The notes under the pieces were generated by a model. The model was given only the letters and a program-made list of their open reading frames with translations. It ran no database searches and was not told the origin of the DNA. DNA of 64,000 bases from Colocasia esculenta. Taxonomy: Eukaryota; Streptophyta; Magnoliopsida; Alismatales; Araceae. The translations under genes and the position numbers were made by a program. Location of the stretch: positions 141,065,245-141,129,244 of the forward strand of contig CM024760.1 in the NCBI GenBank assembly GCA_014218235.1, written 5' to 3'. Within the stretch, counting starts at the first letter, position 1; every line of letters starts with the position of its first letter. Positions 23,476-34,600 of the stretch are shown one piece after another.

Positions 23476-25746
23476 TGTAGCGACCCTCATTATATCGGTA
23501 CGGTTATACCAACCCACGTCGATATAGTGAACGTTGTCACAGTGGGACATTTACCCAACAATATCATTCAGCTGAGATACACGTGAATATAAGAACAGAG
23601 TAGCGGAAGTAAAAGAACCACTGTCTTCATTTCATTCATCATCCACATTTAACATACATGATTCGATAACATTTAAGAACTAAAAGTCCACATAATTAAC
23701 TTGCTGAAAATCAAATACATAATTGTCCACACTTAAACATTTTTCCATGATAATGCTAGTACAATGTTGCAATTACATACTATGAAATCAAAATATCGCA
23801 AAGTACACAGACGATCTAATCTCAACACTCGGAGTCGGTCTCCACTGCCTCCTCCGCAAGTGTGTTGTCACCAACTACACCTGTACGCCGAAGCAAGTAA
23901 TGAGTCAAAAAGACTCAGCAAATAACTCTACACATACCATACATGTACACGTCATAGTAGGTTTTACATACACATTTCAAGATACGATGTATGACATGCT
24001 TAACATTGAAAGTCAACACCCTATTATGATGCCTCTACCAAATTAAACACATGGTTCATGCTTTCAGATTTTTTTTCCACAATAAAACTTCCTATCACAT
24101 GCTCTCTACTCATTCCAATACATGAAAGGTCTATTTTCAATTAAACTAATCATGAAAGCAAGTTTAGCATGGTTTAAATGCCTATGTGAAAAGAATACAC
24201 TTAGCATGAATTTCTATACATTCCTATACATGCTCATGACTATTTTGTCCTCTTTAAGCTTGCTGGTTTTACATAGACTAGGAAGCGTAACCCAACACAT
24301 GAGAGCTACTTAATCAATTTAAGTCACGACATGAAGGCAAACAAGCATGGGATTACTTACACACCACTAAGAATCATTCTAACATAGATTCTAGGCAATT
24401 TGCACATGTAAAGTATGATTATAAGTACATTTAGTTTGCTGTTTTAACATGATTTCAGATTGCTACAACATGGATCACAAATTCACAACCCTCACGTTTT
24501 GGTTTCATATGTTTACACAATTTCTCATTCACATAATTTACACTTTACACATGCACATTTACACATTGTTCACATCCACAGTTCTTACACATGAACACAT
24601 ACACATTTTCACATTCACATTTAGTGCCGTGACACATAGTCCAAACTACCAGAGAAGGACACATCACATCACATACACAGACGTCACCTAGGCAATACAG
24701 TGACGACTCTTGTACTGCGCAGACCGGGAGAACAAGTCTCCACCCTAACCAGTGGTACTTGTCAACCTCCAAGATTTCATCCTAATGCCCTTAGGATCAC
24801 AACACATTGAACCTTCTCAGGGGGACTTTTCCCTGATACGGTTCCACTGCCCTCTATGGAAGCAGTGTCACACTTGGCACAATTTACACATTTACCGATT
24901 TTTAACACATATCTTTACACATGTCACTTGCCTCTCATTCATTTTCTCACTCACACAAGGACTCTGTTTTCCTAACATGATTCTACAGTTAACAGGGACT
25001 ACATGTTCAGAAATTTACATGAATCAGATCACACACACACACGTCACATTATTCCCACATTAGCATGCATTTTTTTTTTTCACATTTCTCGCATGGAAAA
25101 ATTCATATTTCACTATATAGTTGTCCAAACGACTTGAAATTTTAACCACATGCTGATCTCAGGTTTATGATTCCACATGAAAATTTTCAGATTTTTCTGA
25201 CTCAAAATGAAGTTACATAAAATTTAACATCAATCTCACATTACTATTCATAATGCAAATTAACATGGAGTTGAACATAATCACAAATTTAACAGCTCAC
25301 TGTCTGCACCCTAGCATGCACTGGGTCACAGAAATTATTCCCGAATTTACCGAGCAACACGCAATTTACTGAAAATTTAACATGACCTACGCATGATTTC
25401 TATTTCCCAAAATAGAAATTTTAATAACCATACAAGCATGGGGAAAAATGTCAGAAACTCAGAGCACAGACAGGATCATACATACATGGTCTAACAAATT
25501 TGGGCAACAAAACATTGCCACGGATCATTAGGATCATGGTGAATATACATTGCCATTCTTTTCGCATACACATTAGATAGACGAATAAACTCAACCACCC
25601 ACAAAATAAATGTTCATTCATTCTCCCATTCATCACATTAGCTAGTATACATAGCATATAAGAGTTACATTATATGCTCATTGCAAAACACGTCGAAATT
25701 AATCATATAGAAGGGCAGAACAGTTCACTGTTCTGTCCTGATAAAC

Positions 25747-25845
25747 TTAACGGCATGCTTGGGCCGTTAATAGGTCTTAACGGCAACATCGTTGGCTGTT
25801 AATGAAGATCTTGACGGCAAGTGATGTTGCCGTCAAGTTCAGGTC
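25747..25845. repeat. Cluster of hairpin-forming inverted words in B LTR
   Basis: Three successive inverted pairs: TTAACGG with CCGTTAA, TTAACGG with a CTGTTAA variant, and CTTGACGGCAA with TTGCCGTCAAG around a short loop. The cluster is repeated at about 33957-34055 in the other LTR, with a few substitutions. Confidence 0.75.
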
Positions 25846-26273
25846 TGTGCAAAACACAGACCCGAGCTCCAAAAACAATGGAATTTGGGGGATCCAGGAC
25901 ACGAGGAAAATATGCAAAATTAGCAAAACCATCCTAGACATCTACATGGACGAAGTGTGAGGGTTACTTGCCTCTGAAAAATACACCAAAGGGATCTAAA
26001 ATGGCGGTGAAGCTCTCCTTGGGCAGTCCCAAGAAGCCTCCAAAGACACCTTCCTCCGGGTTCTTGACTGATGTAGACACCAAAGCGAGATCGGGGAAGC
26101 CTTCCCTGATGCTCCAGCTATCTCCCAGTCATTGTAGATAGCCGGATGAAGCTCCAAATTCCCGGATCTAGGCTTGCAAAGTCAGGTCCTTCTCACAGAT
26201 AGGGTTTGTCTTCTTCTCCTTCCTCTCCTCTTGCAAGGAGAGCCAAGAGAGGGCTGAGGGTTGCAAAAGGGCT

Positions 26274-26284
26274 TGTATATAAAG
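26274..26284 (-). promoter_or_regulatory. TATA box of B left LTR
   Basis: The minus strand reads CTTTATATACAAG. The matching site in the functional 5' (right) LTR is about 34488-34498, reading CTATATACAAG. Confidence 0.6.
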
Positions 26285-26750
26285 GAGAGGAAGCTCTCCT
26301 CTCACGCAGGTCGGACAAGAAGGCTTTCAGACCGTTGGGGACAGCTCCCCAATGGGTGAGCAAGCTTGCTCCCGGAAATCCGGCTCTGCAATGCATGCAG
26401 GTCAGAGAAATTGGCATCCATATCGCTGGACGCTGGGGTTAGTGTTGGCGTCCATATGGTTGACGCCGACACAACATCGACGTCTATTGATATTGACGTC
26501 AAGCTGGCCTTCGGCCAGAACTCTAAAACATGCAGAAACCATGCACATCTTATACCTATATATGTGCCATATGTATACGTTATCATGTACACACTACCAT
26601 CATACCATTCATACATTATTTACAACTAATTATACACATGCATACATGAGTATACCAACTAGTACTTACGTAGATATTTACATACGTACATACACAACAT
26701 GAATTATTTACATGTAATACAATAATACAACAAAATTCGAGGGCCTTACA

Positions 26751-26785
26751 CCCTCTCCCCCTTAAAAGAAACTTCGTCCTCGAAG
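26751..26785 (-). promoter_or_regulatory. Polypurine tract of element B
   Basis: The minus strand reads CGAGGACGAAGTTTC, then TTTTAAGGGGGAGAGGG, directly before the LTR. This is the usual plant chromovirus tract. Confidence 0.9.
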
Positions 26786-26806
26786 TTAGAATGACTCTTA
26801 CTCAAA

Positions 26807-27418
26807 CTAAAGGGGATACTTCTTCTTCATCGCATCCTCAAGCTCCCAAGTAGCCTCCTCTCGTGAGAAGTTCCGCCAAAGAACTTTCACCGACGCAATA
26901 CTCTTGTTCCGGAGATGCTGAACCTTCCGGTCAAGAATAGCTACTGGTTGCTCGACATACGACAGATCTGGCTGAATCTCCACTGGCTCATGACTAATCA
27001 TATGAGACGGATGTCGGACATACTTCCTGAGCATCGAAACGTGGAAGACGGGATGAACACTAGCCAAAGCTGGGGGTAATGCTAGCTCATATGCCACGCT
27101 GCCCAATCGTCTGAGAATCTCATATGGGCCAATGAACCTAGGGCTCAACTTACTATGCCTGCCAAATCTGACGACACCTCGAGTAGGCGATATCTTCAAG
27201 AAGACATGATCACCCACCTCGAACTCAAGATCCTTCCTCCTGTTGTCGGCATAGCTCTTCTGCCTATCCTGTGCCGCAACAAGCCTCTTTCTGATAAGCT
27301 GGACCTTATCCGAAGTCTCCTGAACTAACTCCGGACCGATCAGCTGCCTGTCACCGGTCTCCTCCCAACACAAAGGAGATCTACAAGGCCTACCATACAA
27401 CGCCTCAAATGGAGCCAT
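26807..27418 (-). CDS. Element B pol C-terminal part: integrase tail and chromodomain-like end
   Basis: 203 residues that continue pol after the frameshift near 27435. They start in the integrase phrase MAPFEALYGR, pass a basic RQKSYAD stretch and a GPY/F-type module (RFIGPYEIL, about residues 90-98), then FHVSMLRKY. The end is a chromodomain-like module with VKVLWRN and EEATWELE, finishing KKKYPL and a stop at 26807. In chromoviruses this tail is thought to steer integration to heterochromatin. It is not an independent gene; the start is set only by the upstream frameshift. Confidence 0.85.
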   Translation of the reverse strand: MAPFEALYGRPCRSPLCWEETGDRQLIGPELVQETSDKVQLIRKRLVAAQDRQKSYADNRRKDLEFEVGDHVFLKISPTRGVVRFGRHSKLSPRFIGPYEILRRLGSVAYELALPPALASVHPVFHVSMLRKYVRHPSHMISHEPVEIQPDLSYVEQPVAILDRKVQHLRNKSIASVKVLWRNFSREEATWELEDAMKKKYPL

Positions 27419-29796
27419 ACCAATACTCGCATGAAACTATTGTTGTATGCGAACTCCACTAGAGGTAAATGACGCTCCCAATCATCCTTCCAATCCAAAA
27501 CACACGCTCTCAACATATCCTCGAGCGTCTGGATAGTCCTCTCGGACTGTCCATCAGTCTGGGGATGAAACGCCGAACTGAGCTTCAGCTCTGAACCCAA
27601 AGCATCCTGAAGACCCTTCCACAACCTCGAAGTAAATCTTGGATCTCGATCCGAAATGATCGACTTCGGCACACCATGCAATCTAATGATACCGCTAACA
27701 TAGAATCTAGCTAAACTCTCTACTGACTGCTTCTTCTTCATAGGTAAGAAATGATCAGTCTTCGAGAATCTATCTACAACTACCCAAATCGAGTCATTGC
27801 CCCTTCTAGATCGAGGCGAACCTGAAACAAAGTCCATAGTGACAGCTTCCCACTTCCACACTGGGATGTCCATCCTTTGCATAAGGCCGGATGGTCGCTG
27901 TCGCTCGGCCTTCACTTGCTGGCATACTAAACACCAGGATACATAATCCGCTACATCCCTCTTCATGCCAGACCACCAAAAGGATCTCTTCAAATCCTGG
28001 TACATCTTCTTGTTACCCGGATGAATAGAGAATCGCGATCTATGAGCCTCCTCTAACACATGCTCACATACATCTACTAAATCAGGGACACAAACACGGT
28101 GCTGAAATCTAATCACACCGTCCTCATCACGAGCAATGCCTGCCTTGCCCACTAACTCTAAGAGTCTAGGGTCAGCTTTCTGTTGCTCGATCACCTCATC
28201 CAAAACCGAGGACCTAAGAGATAACTGAGCTACAAAAGCCTGGCATAGCGATGGCTCTAACTCAGTCAACGCGCAAGTCGCATCCTCCAACATCTTCCAG
28301 TCCTGCTGGAGAGATGACCTCTTTCTACTCAGAGCATCTGCTACGACATTCGCCTTTCCAGGGTGATACTGAAGGTCGAAGTCATAGTCCTTCAAGAACT
28401 CAATCCATCTTCTCTGCCTCAGGTTTAGTTCCTTTTGGTAGAAAAGATATTTCAAGCTCTTGTGGTCGGTAAACACCTCAAATCTGACACCATAAAGATA
28501 GTGCCTCCAAATCTTTAGTGCATGAACCACTGCTGCGAGTTCCAAGTCATGAGTCGGATAGTTCTTCTCATGCTCCTTCAACTGACGAGAAGCATAAGCC
28601 ACTACCCTTTCCTGCTGCATTAGCACACAACCTAAACCAATCCGAGACGCATCCGTGTAGATATCAAAACCCTCTACACCGCTCGGTAAGACTAACACCG
28701 GGGCTGTCGTGAGCTTAGTCTTCAATAATTGAAAACTACTCTCACACTTCTCGGACCAAACAAACTTCACTCCCTTTCTGGTAAGCTGAGTCAAAGGGGC
28801 GGCGATGGATGAAAATCCCTCAATAAATCGTCGATAGTAACCAGCTAAACCAATAAAACTACGAATCTCCGAAGGGGTCTTGGGAATCTCCCAATCCATA
28901 ACTGCTTGGACCTTCGCTGGATCAACTGCTACACCAGCACCGGAGATAACATGCCCGAGGAAATGAACCTCGCACAACCAAAAATTGCACTTGCTGAACT
29001 TAGCATACAGCTTGTGCTCACGAAGAACCTCTAACACTACCCTCAAATGCTGACGGTGTGTGGCCTCATTCCGAGAGTAGACCAGTACATCATCAATAAA
29101 CACTATGACAAAGCTATCTAGATAAGGCCTAAACACCCTGTTCATGAGATCCATGAACGCTGCAGGGGCATTGGTCAATCCGAAAGGAAGGACCAAAAAC
29201 TCATAATGTCCATAATGGGTTCTAAACGCTGTCTTGGACACATCCTCAATTCGAATCCTCAACTGATGATAACCAGATCGCAAATCAATCTTAGAAAAGA
29301 CTGATGCCTCTCGCAACTGGTCAAACAAATCATCAATACGAGGTAAGGGATACCTGTTCTTCACAGTCACTTGGTTCAGCTTTCTGTAGTCAATGCATAA
29401 CCTAAGTGACCCGTCTTTCTTCTTGACGAATAATACAGGTGCGCCCCAAGGGGAAACACTCGGGCGAATAAATCCCTTATCAAGCAACTCTTGCAACTGC
29501 CTCCTCAACTCGGCTAACTCCGCAGGTGCCATCCGATATGGAGCCTTCGAGATAGGAGAGGTGCCCGGAAGCAACTCTATGGTAAACTCTATCTCTCTAT
29601 CCGGTGGCAAACCAGACAAATCATCAGGAAAGACGTTTGGAAAATCCTGCACTACCTCAATCTCTGCAAGAGTAGGTGACTCATCAGCCTCTGGCACTAG
29701 TACCACGCTGACAAGAAAAGCGTCACAACCCTTGTTTACCATGCGCATCGCCTTCATGGCAGAGATGACCATCTTTCCCGCCAAGTTCCTTGGCAA
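27340..29796 (-). CDS. Element B pol: protease end, reverse transcriptase, RNase H, integrase
   Basis: 818 open residues on the minus strand. The order is: linker after protease; reverse transcriptase from about residue 60 with VLFVKKKDGSLRLCIDYRKL (about 118-137), LPFGLTNAP (about 203) and the FIDDVLVYS active site (about 236-244); RNase H with IYTDASRIGLG (about 385) and DHKSLKYLF; integrase with an HHCC-type finger (HRSRFSIHPG … CLVCQQ, about 595-640); and the DDE core with DFVSG, ISDRDPRF and the Glu in TDGQSERT. The last 25 or so residues are out of frame. The preceding gag-protease frame overlaps at 29754-29796, and a single-base loss near 29800 separates them. Length and domain order are those of a complete chromovirus pol. 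Confidence 0.92.
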   Translation of the reverse strand: MPRNLAGKMVISAMKAMRMVNKGCDAFLVSVVLVPEADESPTLAEIEVVQDFPNVFPDDLSGLPPDREIEFTIELLPGTSPISKAPYRMAPAELAELRRQLQELLDKGFIRPSVSPWGAPVLFVKKKDGSLRLCIDYRKLNQVTVKNRYPLPRIDDLFDQLREASVFSKIDLRSGYHQLRIRIEDVSKTAFRTHYGHYEFLVLPFGLTNAPAAFMDLMNRVFRPYLDSFVIVFIDDVLVYSRNEATHRQHLRVVLEVLREHKLYAKFSKCNFWLCEVHFLGHVISGAGVAVDPAKVQAVMDWEIPKTPSEIRSFIGLAGYYRRFIEGFSSIAAPLTQLTRKGVKFVWSEKCESSFQLLKTKLTTAPVLVLPSGVEGFDIYTDASRIGLGCVLMQQERVVAYASRQLKEHEKNYPTHDLELAAVVHALKIWRHYLYGVRFEVFTDHKSLKYLFYQKELNLRQRRWIEFLKDYDFDLQYHPGKANVVADALSRKRSSLQQDWKMLEDATCALTELEPSLCQAFVAQLSLRSSVLDEVIEQQKADPRLLELVGKAGIARDEDGVIRFQHRVCVPDLVDVCEHVLEEAHRSRFSIHPGNKKMYQDLKRSFWWSGMKRDVADYVSWCLVCQQVKAERQRPSGLMQRMDIPVWKWEAVTMDFVSGSPRSRRGNDSIWVVVDRFSKTDHFLPMKKKQSVESLARFYVSGIIRLHGVPKSIISDRDPRFTSRLWKGLQDALGSELKLSSAFHPQTDGQSERTIQTLEDMLRACVLDWKDDWERHLPLVEFAYNNSFMRVLVWLHLRRCMVGLVDLLCVGRRPVTGS

Positions 29797-30926
29797 GGGT
29801 GAGAGAACTCATCCTCACCAGGAATGCGGAAAACAATCCTCTTCCGACGACAATCCACTAACATAGTCTCCTCTAGCCAATCCAGACCAAGAATAGCATC
29901 ATAGTCCTTCATCTTTAGCAAGAAGAAACACCCATCTAGGATTCTATCCTCAATGCACACAGGTAACGACGGAATGCACTTCCTAGTCGATACCGTACCC
30001 GCAGGGGTGTGCACAGACAAAGGGACCTCTAAATCCTCAGACTCTACACCTGACTCTAGGGCTAACTGCCTAGCGAACCGCTCGGAAATGAACGAGTGAG
30101 TAGCACCCGTATCAAACAAAACCCGAGCGTGCACACCTAGAAGTAAAATCGTACCTTCGGTGACATGCTCCGCCTGCTCGGCGTCCTCGCTCGCTAAAGC
30201 AAACACTCGAGCTGGGGCTCGAGGCCTTCCTGGTCTTCCTGTAGCTGGTGCTGCTGCCGCTACCGCTGGGGCTGGCGCTCCGCGCTGGACTCCCTGTTGA
30301 AGTCTTGGGCAATCTTTGATCTTGTGGTCGCTGCTTCCGCACTTCAAGCACTTTCCCGTAATCATCCAACATTCGGTACCACCATGTGTCTTCCCACAGT
30401 AGGGACACTCTTTCTTCACACCAAGAGAACGTACAGAAGGTACCTGAGAGCTGCCGACTGCCACTGATCGCTGCTGCGTCTGGTACACCGCTTTCTTCTT
30501 GTCTTGCCGTTGGAATGTCGCTGCTGGCCTCTTCTGCGAAGCTTTCTTTTCTTCTAGGTATTGCTCCATCTCTCCCTCCTGCCTACAAGCAGCACTAAGG
30601 GCCTCGTCCAACGTGCGGTGGTCAAATGCCACGAGTCTCGTCCGCAATGATGGCTTGAGTCCCATCACGAACTTCTTTGTCTTCCTGCGCTCATCTGCCA
30701 CGATATGAGGTGCATACTTAGAGAGTTTAGAAAATCTTGCCTCATACTCTAGCACGGTCATGGAGCCTTGAGCCAAAGAGAGGAACTCCTGCTCCATCCG
30801 ATCTTGAATATGCTCGGGAACGAACTTGGCCCTAAAGAGCCTCACGAACTCATCCCAAGCAACATCAACAGCTCCATCCTCAAACCGGGTACGCAGCAAT
30901 GAAGCCCACCATACATCAGCTCTTTC
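29754..30926 (-). CDS. Element B gag C-terminal part and protease (exon 3)
   Basis: The open frame can be read from a Met at 30953, but the conserved gag sequence begins at 30926 (ERADVWWASLL), directly after a TACTGCAG splice-acceptor-like site. It includes the gag core (…FVPEHIQDRMEQEFLSL), a first Cys-rich motif (CPYCGKTHGGTECW), a canonical CX2CX4HX4C zinc knuckle (CLKCGSSDHKIKDC) near 30320-30360, and an aspartic protease with LFDTGATHSFIS near 30100-30130. The 27 bases between 30953 and 30926 look like intron. The frame ends after a frameshift near 29800, 20 or so residues past the protease. Confidence 0.85.
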   Translation of the reverse strand, partial: ERADVWWASLLRTRFEDGAVDVAWDEFVRLFRAKFVPEHIQDRMEQEFLSLAQGSMTVLEYEARFSKLSKYAPHIVADERRKTKKFVMGLKPSLRTRLVAFDHRTLDEALSAACRQEGEMEQYLEEKKASQKRPAATFQRQDKKKAVYQTQQRSVAVGSSQVPSVRSLGVKKECPYCGKTHGGTECWMITGKCLKCGSSDHKIKDCPRLQQGVQRGAPAPAVAAAAPATGRPGRPRAPARVFALASEDAEQAEHVTEGTILLLGVHARVLFDTGATHSFISERFARQLALESGVESEDLEVPLSVHTPAGTVSTRKCIPSLPVCIEDRILDGCFFLLKMKDYDAILGLDWLEETMLVDCRRKRIVFRIPGEDEFSHPCQGTWRERWSSLP

Positions 30927-31004
30927 CTGCAGTACACCGCTCATAAGCACCATCTAAACAAATCTAACTTAACAAAACATACAAGCATATAAACTAAAGC
31001 ATAC
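30927..31004 (-). other. Putative gag intron 2 of element B (78 bp)
   Basis: On the minus strand it begins GTATGC and ends TGTACTGCAG. It is T-rich like plant introns. Removing it joins two conserved gag blocks (…VTLATYML and ERADVWW…) in phase 0. The last codon before the donor is TAG, where a sense codon is expected. Confidence 0.65.
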
Positions 31005-31196
31005 CTATAGCATGTAGGTGGCTAATGTGACCTTATCCTCATCTGCACACCTGATGGCTCGGAAGATCTTTTCTATCTCCCTCATCCATCTTTCAGCCAA
31101 CAATGGGTCGCTCTCCCCCTTAAAAGAGGGTGGCAGCATCCTCTTGAATCTTTCCATGGTAGAAGGTCCACCATGGTCCTGAGCTGGTACCTGAGC
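31005..31196 (-). CDS. Element B gag exon 2
   Basis: 64 codons: AQVPAQDHGG, then the conserved gag segment MERFKRMLPPSFKG … AERWMREIEKIF … ATYML, ending in TAG at 31005-31007. It is bounded by an acceptor-like TGTAGCAG on its 5' side and a GTATGC donor on its 3' side. It is in frame with both neighbours after removal of the two inserts. The terminal TAG would stop translation, so this copy is probably defective here. Confidence 0.75.
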   Translation of the reverse strand, partial: AQVPAQDHGGPSTMERFKRMLPPSFKGESDPLLAERWMREIEKIFRAIRCADEDKVTLATYML

Positions 31197-31284
31197 CTGC
31201 TACAGTACACAGCAAGCAATACACAATCAACATAATATCGCATAATCAAATAAAACAGATAATAATTCATTTTATTAGTCTAAC
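31197..31284 (-). other. Putative gag intron 1 of element B (88 bp)
   Basis: On the minus strand it begins GTTAGA and ends GTACTGTAGCAG. It is AT-rich, contains in-frame stops, and its removal keeps phase 0. The junctions share the direct repeat AGGCTCAGGT, so a small inserted sequence with its own duplication is an alternative reading. Confidence 0.6.
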
Positions 31285-31497
31285 CTGAGCCTCCAACTGT
31301 GCACGGAGTGCTGCCTGGGTATGAGCCTGCGTCTGCATGGCTTGCACCAGACCTTGCATGAATACTCCATAATCCACAGGCGGCGGTGGGGGAAGTACAG
31401 GACCTTGCGGTGCCGGGGCCTGCTGCTCCGTCCGCTCGTCACGTCTCGGCTCGTCCTCACGGGCCGACACTCCGCCACGCCTACCTCTCGAAGCCAT
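31285..31497 (-). CDS. Element B gag exon 1
   Basis: 71 codons from the ATG at 31497 (MASRGRRGG…). The N-terminus is basic and Pro/Gln-rich (APQGPVLPPPPPVDYG) and then helical (VQAMQTQAHTQAAL). It is the usual variable head of plant chromovirus gag. It ends …LEAQ at a GT donor. Without splicing the frame stops five codons later. Confidence 0.75.
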
Positions 31498-31663
31498 GGC
31501 TCTAACAAATTTCAGCCACCATTAGCGCTAGGTTACTAAGTTTTCTAACCATTTTCTTATCTATTTTCCACTCGTTATTAGTGATTTCTACACATGTGGA
31601 CATTCCTATGTAGACTTAGCATGTAATGGGGATGATGACTTATGTATTCATGTGCAATCTCAA

Positions 31664-31676
31664 CCGGTTTCTCTGA
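31664..31676 (-). promoter_or_regulatory. Primer-binding site of element B (initiator tRNA-Met)
   Basis: The minus strand reads TTGGTATCAGAG, a few bases inside the LTR boundary at 31687, matching plant initiator-Met. The exact limits could be off by a few bases. Confidence 0.8.
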
Positions 31677-31686
31677 TACCAATCTC

Positions 31687-34600
31687 TGTAGCGACCCTCA
31701 TTATATTGGTACAGTTATACCAACCCACGTCGATATAGTGAACGTTGCCACAGTAGGACATTTACCCAATAATAACATTCAGCTGAGATACACGTGAATA
31801 TAAGAACAGAGTAGCGGAAGTAAAAGAACCACTGTCATCATTTCATTCATCATCCACATTTAACATACATGATTCGATAACATTTAAGAACTAAAAGTCC
31901 ACATAATTAACTTGCTGAAAATCAAATACATAATTGTCCACACTTAAACATTTTTCCATGATAATGCTAGTACAATGTTGCAATTACATACTATGAAATC
32001 AAAATATCGCAAAGTACACCGACGATCTAATCTCCACGCTCGGAGTCTGTCTCCACTGCCTCCTCCGCAAGTGTGTCGTCACCAACTACACCTGTACGCC
32101 GAAGTAAATAATGAGTCTAAAAGACTCAGCAAATAACTCTACACATACCATACATGTACATGTCATAGCAGATTTTACATACACATTTACAAGATACGAT
32201 GTATGACATGCTTAACATTGAAAGTCAACACCCTATTATGATGCCTCTACCAAATTAAACACATGGTTTATGCTTTTAGATTTTTTTTTCCACAATAAAA
32301 CTTCCTATCACATGCTCTCTATTCATTCCAATACATGAAAGGTCTATTTTCAATTAAACTAATCATGAAAGCAAGTTTAGCATGGTTTAAATGCCTATGT
32401 GAAAAAATACACTTAGCATGAATTTCTATACATTCCTATACATGCTCATGACTATTTTGTCCTCTTTAAGCTTGCTGGTTTTACATAGACTAGGAAGCGT
32501 AACCCAACACATGAGAGCTACTTAATCAATTTAAGTCACAACATGAAGGCAAACAAGCATGGGATTACTTACACACCACTAAGAATCATTCTAACATGGA
32601 TTCTAGGCAATTTGCACATGTAAAGCATGATTATAAGTACATTTAGTTTGCTGTTTTAACATGATTTTAGATTACTACAACATGGATCACAAATTCACAA
32701 CCCTCACGTTTTGGTTTCACATGTTTACACAATTTTCATTCACATAATTTACACTTTACACATGCACATTTACACATTGTTCACATCCACAGTTCTTACA
32801 CATGAACACATACACATTTTCACATTCACATTTAGTGCCGTGACACATAGTCCAAACCACCAGAGAAGGACACATCACATCACATACACATAGACGTCAC
32901 CTAGGCAATACAGTGACGACTCTTGGACTGCGCAGATCGGAAGAACAAGTCTCCACCCTAACCAGTGGTACTTGTCCACCTCCAGGATTTCATCCTAATG
33001 CCCTTAGGATCACAACACATTGAACCTTCTCAGGGGGACTTTTCCCTGATACGGTTCCACTGCCCTCTATGGAAGCAGTGTCACACTTGGCACAATTTAC
33101 ACATTTACCGATTTTTAACACATATCTTTACACATGTCACTTGCCTCTCATTCATTTTCTCACTCACACAAGGACTCTGTTTTCCTAACATGATTCTACA
33201 GTTAACAGGGACTACATGTTCAGAAATTTGCATGAATCAGATCACACACACACACGTCACATTATTCCCACATTAGCATGCATTTTTTTTCCACATTTCT
33301 CGCATGGAAAAATTCATATTTCACTATATAGTTGTCCAAATGACTTGAAATTTTAACCACATGCTGATCTCAGGTTTATGATTCCACATGAAAATTTTCA
33401 GATTTGTCTGACTCAAAATGAAGTTACAGAAAATGTAACATCAATCTCACATTACTATTCATAATGCAAATTAACATGGAGTTAAACATAATCACAAATT
33501 TAACAGCTCACTGTCTGCACCCTAGCATGCACAGGGTCACAGAATTTATTCCCGAATTTACCGAGCAACACGCAATTTACTGGAAATTTATCATGACCTA
33601 CGCATGATTTCTATCTCCCAAAACAAAAATTTCAATAACCATACAAGCATGGGGAAAAATGTCAGAAACTTAGAGCACAGACAGGATCATACATACATGG
33701 TCTAACAAATTTGGGCAACAAAACTTTGCCACGGATCATTAGGATCATGGTGAATATACATTGCCATTCTTTTCGCATACACATTAGATAGATGAATAAA
33801 CTCAACCACCCACAAAATAAATGTTCATTCATTCTCCCATTCATCACATTAGCTAGTATACATAGCATATAAGAGTTACATTATATCCTCATCGCAAAAC
33901 ACGTCGAAATTAATCATATAGAAGGGCAGAACAGTTCACTGTTCTGTCCTGATAAACTTAACAGCATGCTTGGGCCGTTAATGGGTCTTAACGGCAACAT
34001 CGTTGGCCGTTAATGAAGATCTTGACGGCAAGTGATGTTTCCGTCAAGTTCAGGTCTGTGCAAAACACAGACCCGAGCTCCAAAAACAATGGAATTTGGG
34101 GGATCCAGGACATGAGGAAAATATGCAAAATTAGCAAAACCATCCTAGACATCTACATGGACGAAGTGTGAGGGTTACTTGCCTCTGAAAAATACTCCAA
34201 AGGGATCTAAAATGGCGGTGAAGCTCTCCTTAGGCAGTCCCAAGAAGCCTCCAAAGACACCTTCCTCCGGGTTCTTGACTGATGTAGACACCAAAGCGAG
34301 ATCGGGGAAGCCTTCTCTGATGCTCCAGCTATCTCCCAGTCGTTGTAGATGGCCGGATGAAGCTCTAAATTCCCGGATCTAGGCTTGCAAAGTCAGGTCC
34401 TTCTCACAGAAACTAGGGTTTGTCTTCTTCTCCTTCCTCTCCTCTTGCAAGGAGAGCCAAGAGAGGGCTGAGGGTTGCAAAAGGGCTTGTATATAGAAAA
34501 GAGGAAGCTCTCCTTTCACGCAGGTCGGACAAGAAGGCTTTCAGACCGTTGGGGACAGCTCCCCAATGGGTGAGCAAGCTTGCTCCCGGAAATTCGGCTC

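Larger units (their letters stand above)
23476..26750 (-). repeat. Element B left (3') LTR
   Basis: It starts TGTAGCGACC and ends GGGCCTTACA. It contains a CACAT-rich stretch (24480-24640), hairpin-forming words TTAACGG/CCGTTAA and TTGACGG/CCGTCAA (25747-25840), and a TATA box on the minus strand near 26275. The intron-less frames inside it are on both strands, repeat in both LTRs and look non-coding. Confidence 0.95.

Noticed and set aside
24449..25063. Frames of 80-103 residues in the B LTRs
   Set aside because: Non-coding LTR sequence; the frames are CACAT-rich and present in both LTRs without motifs.
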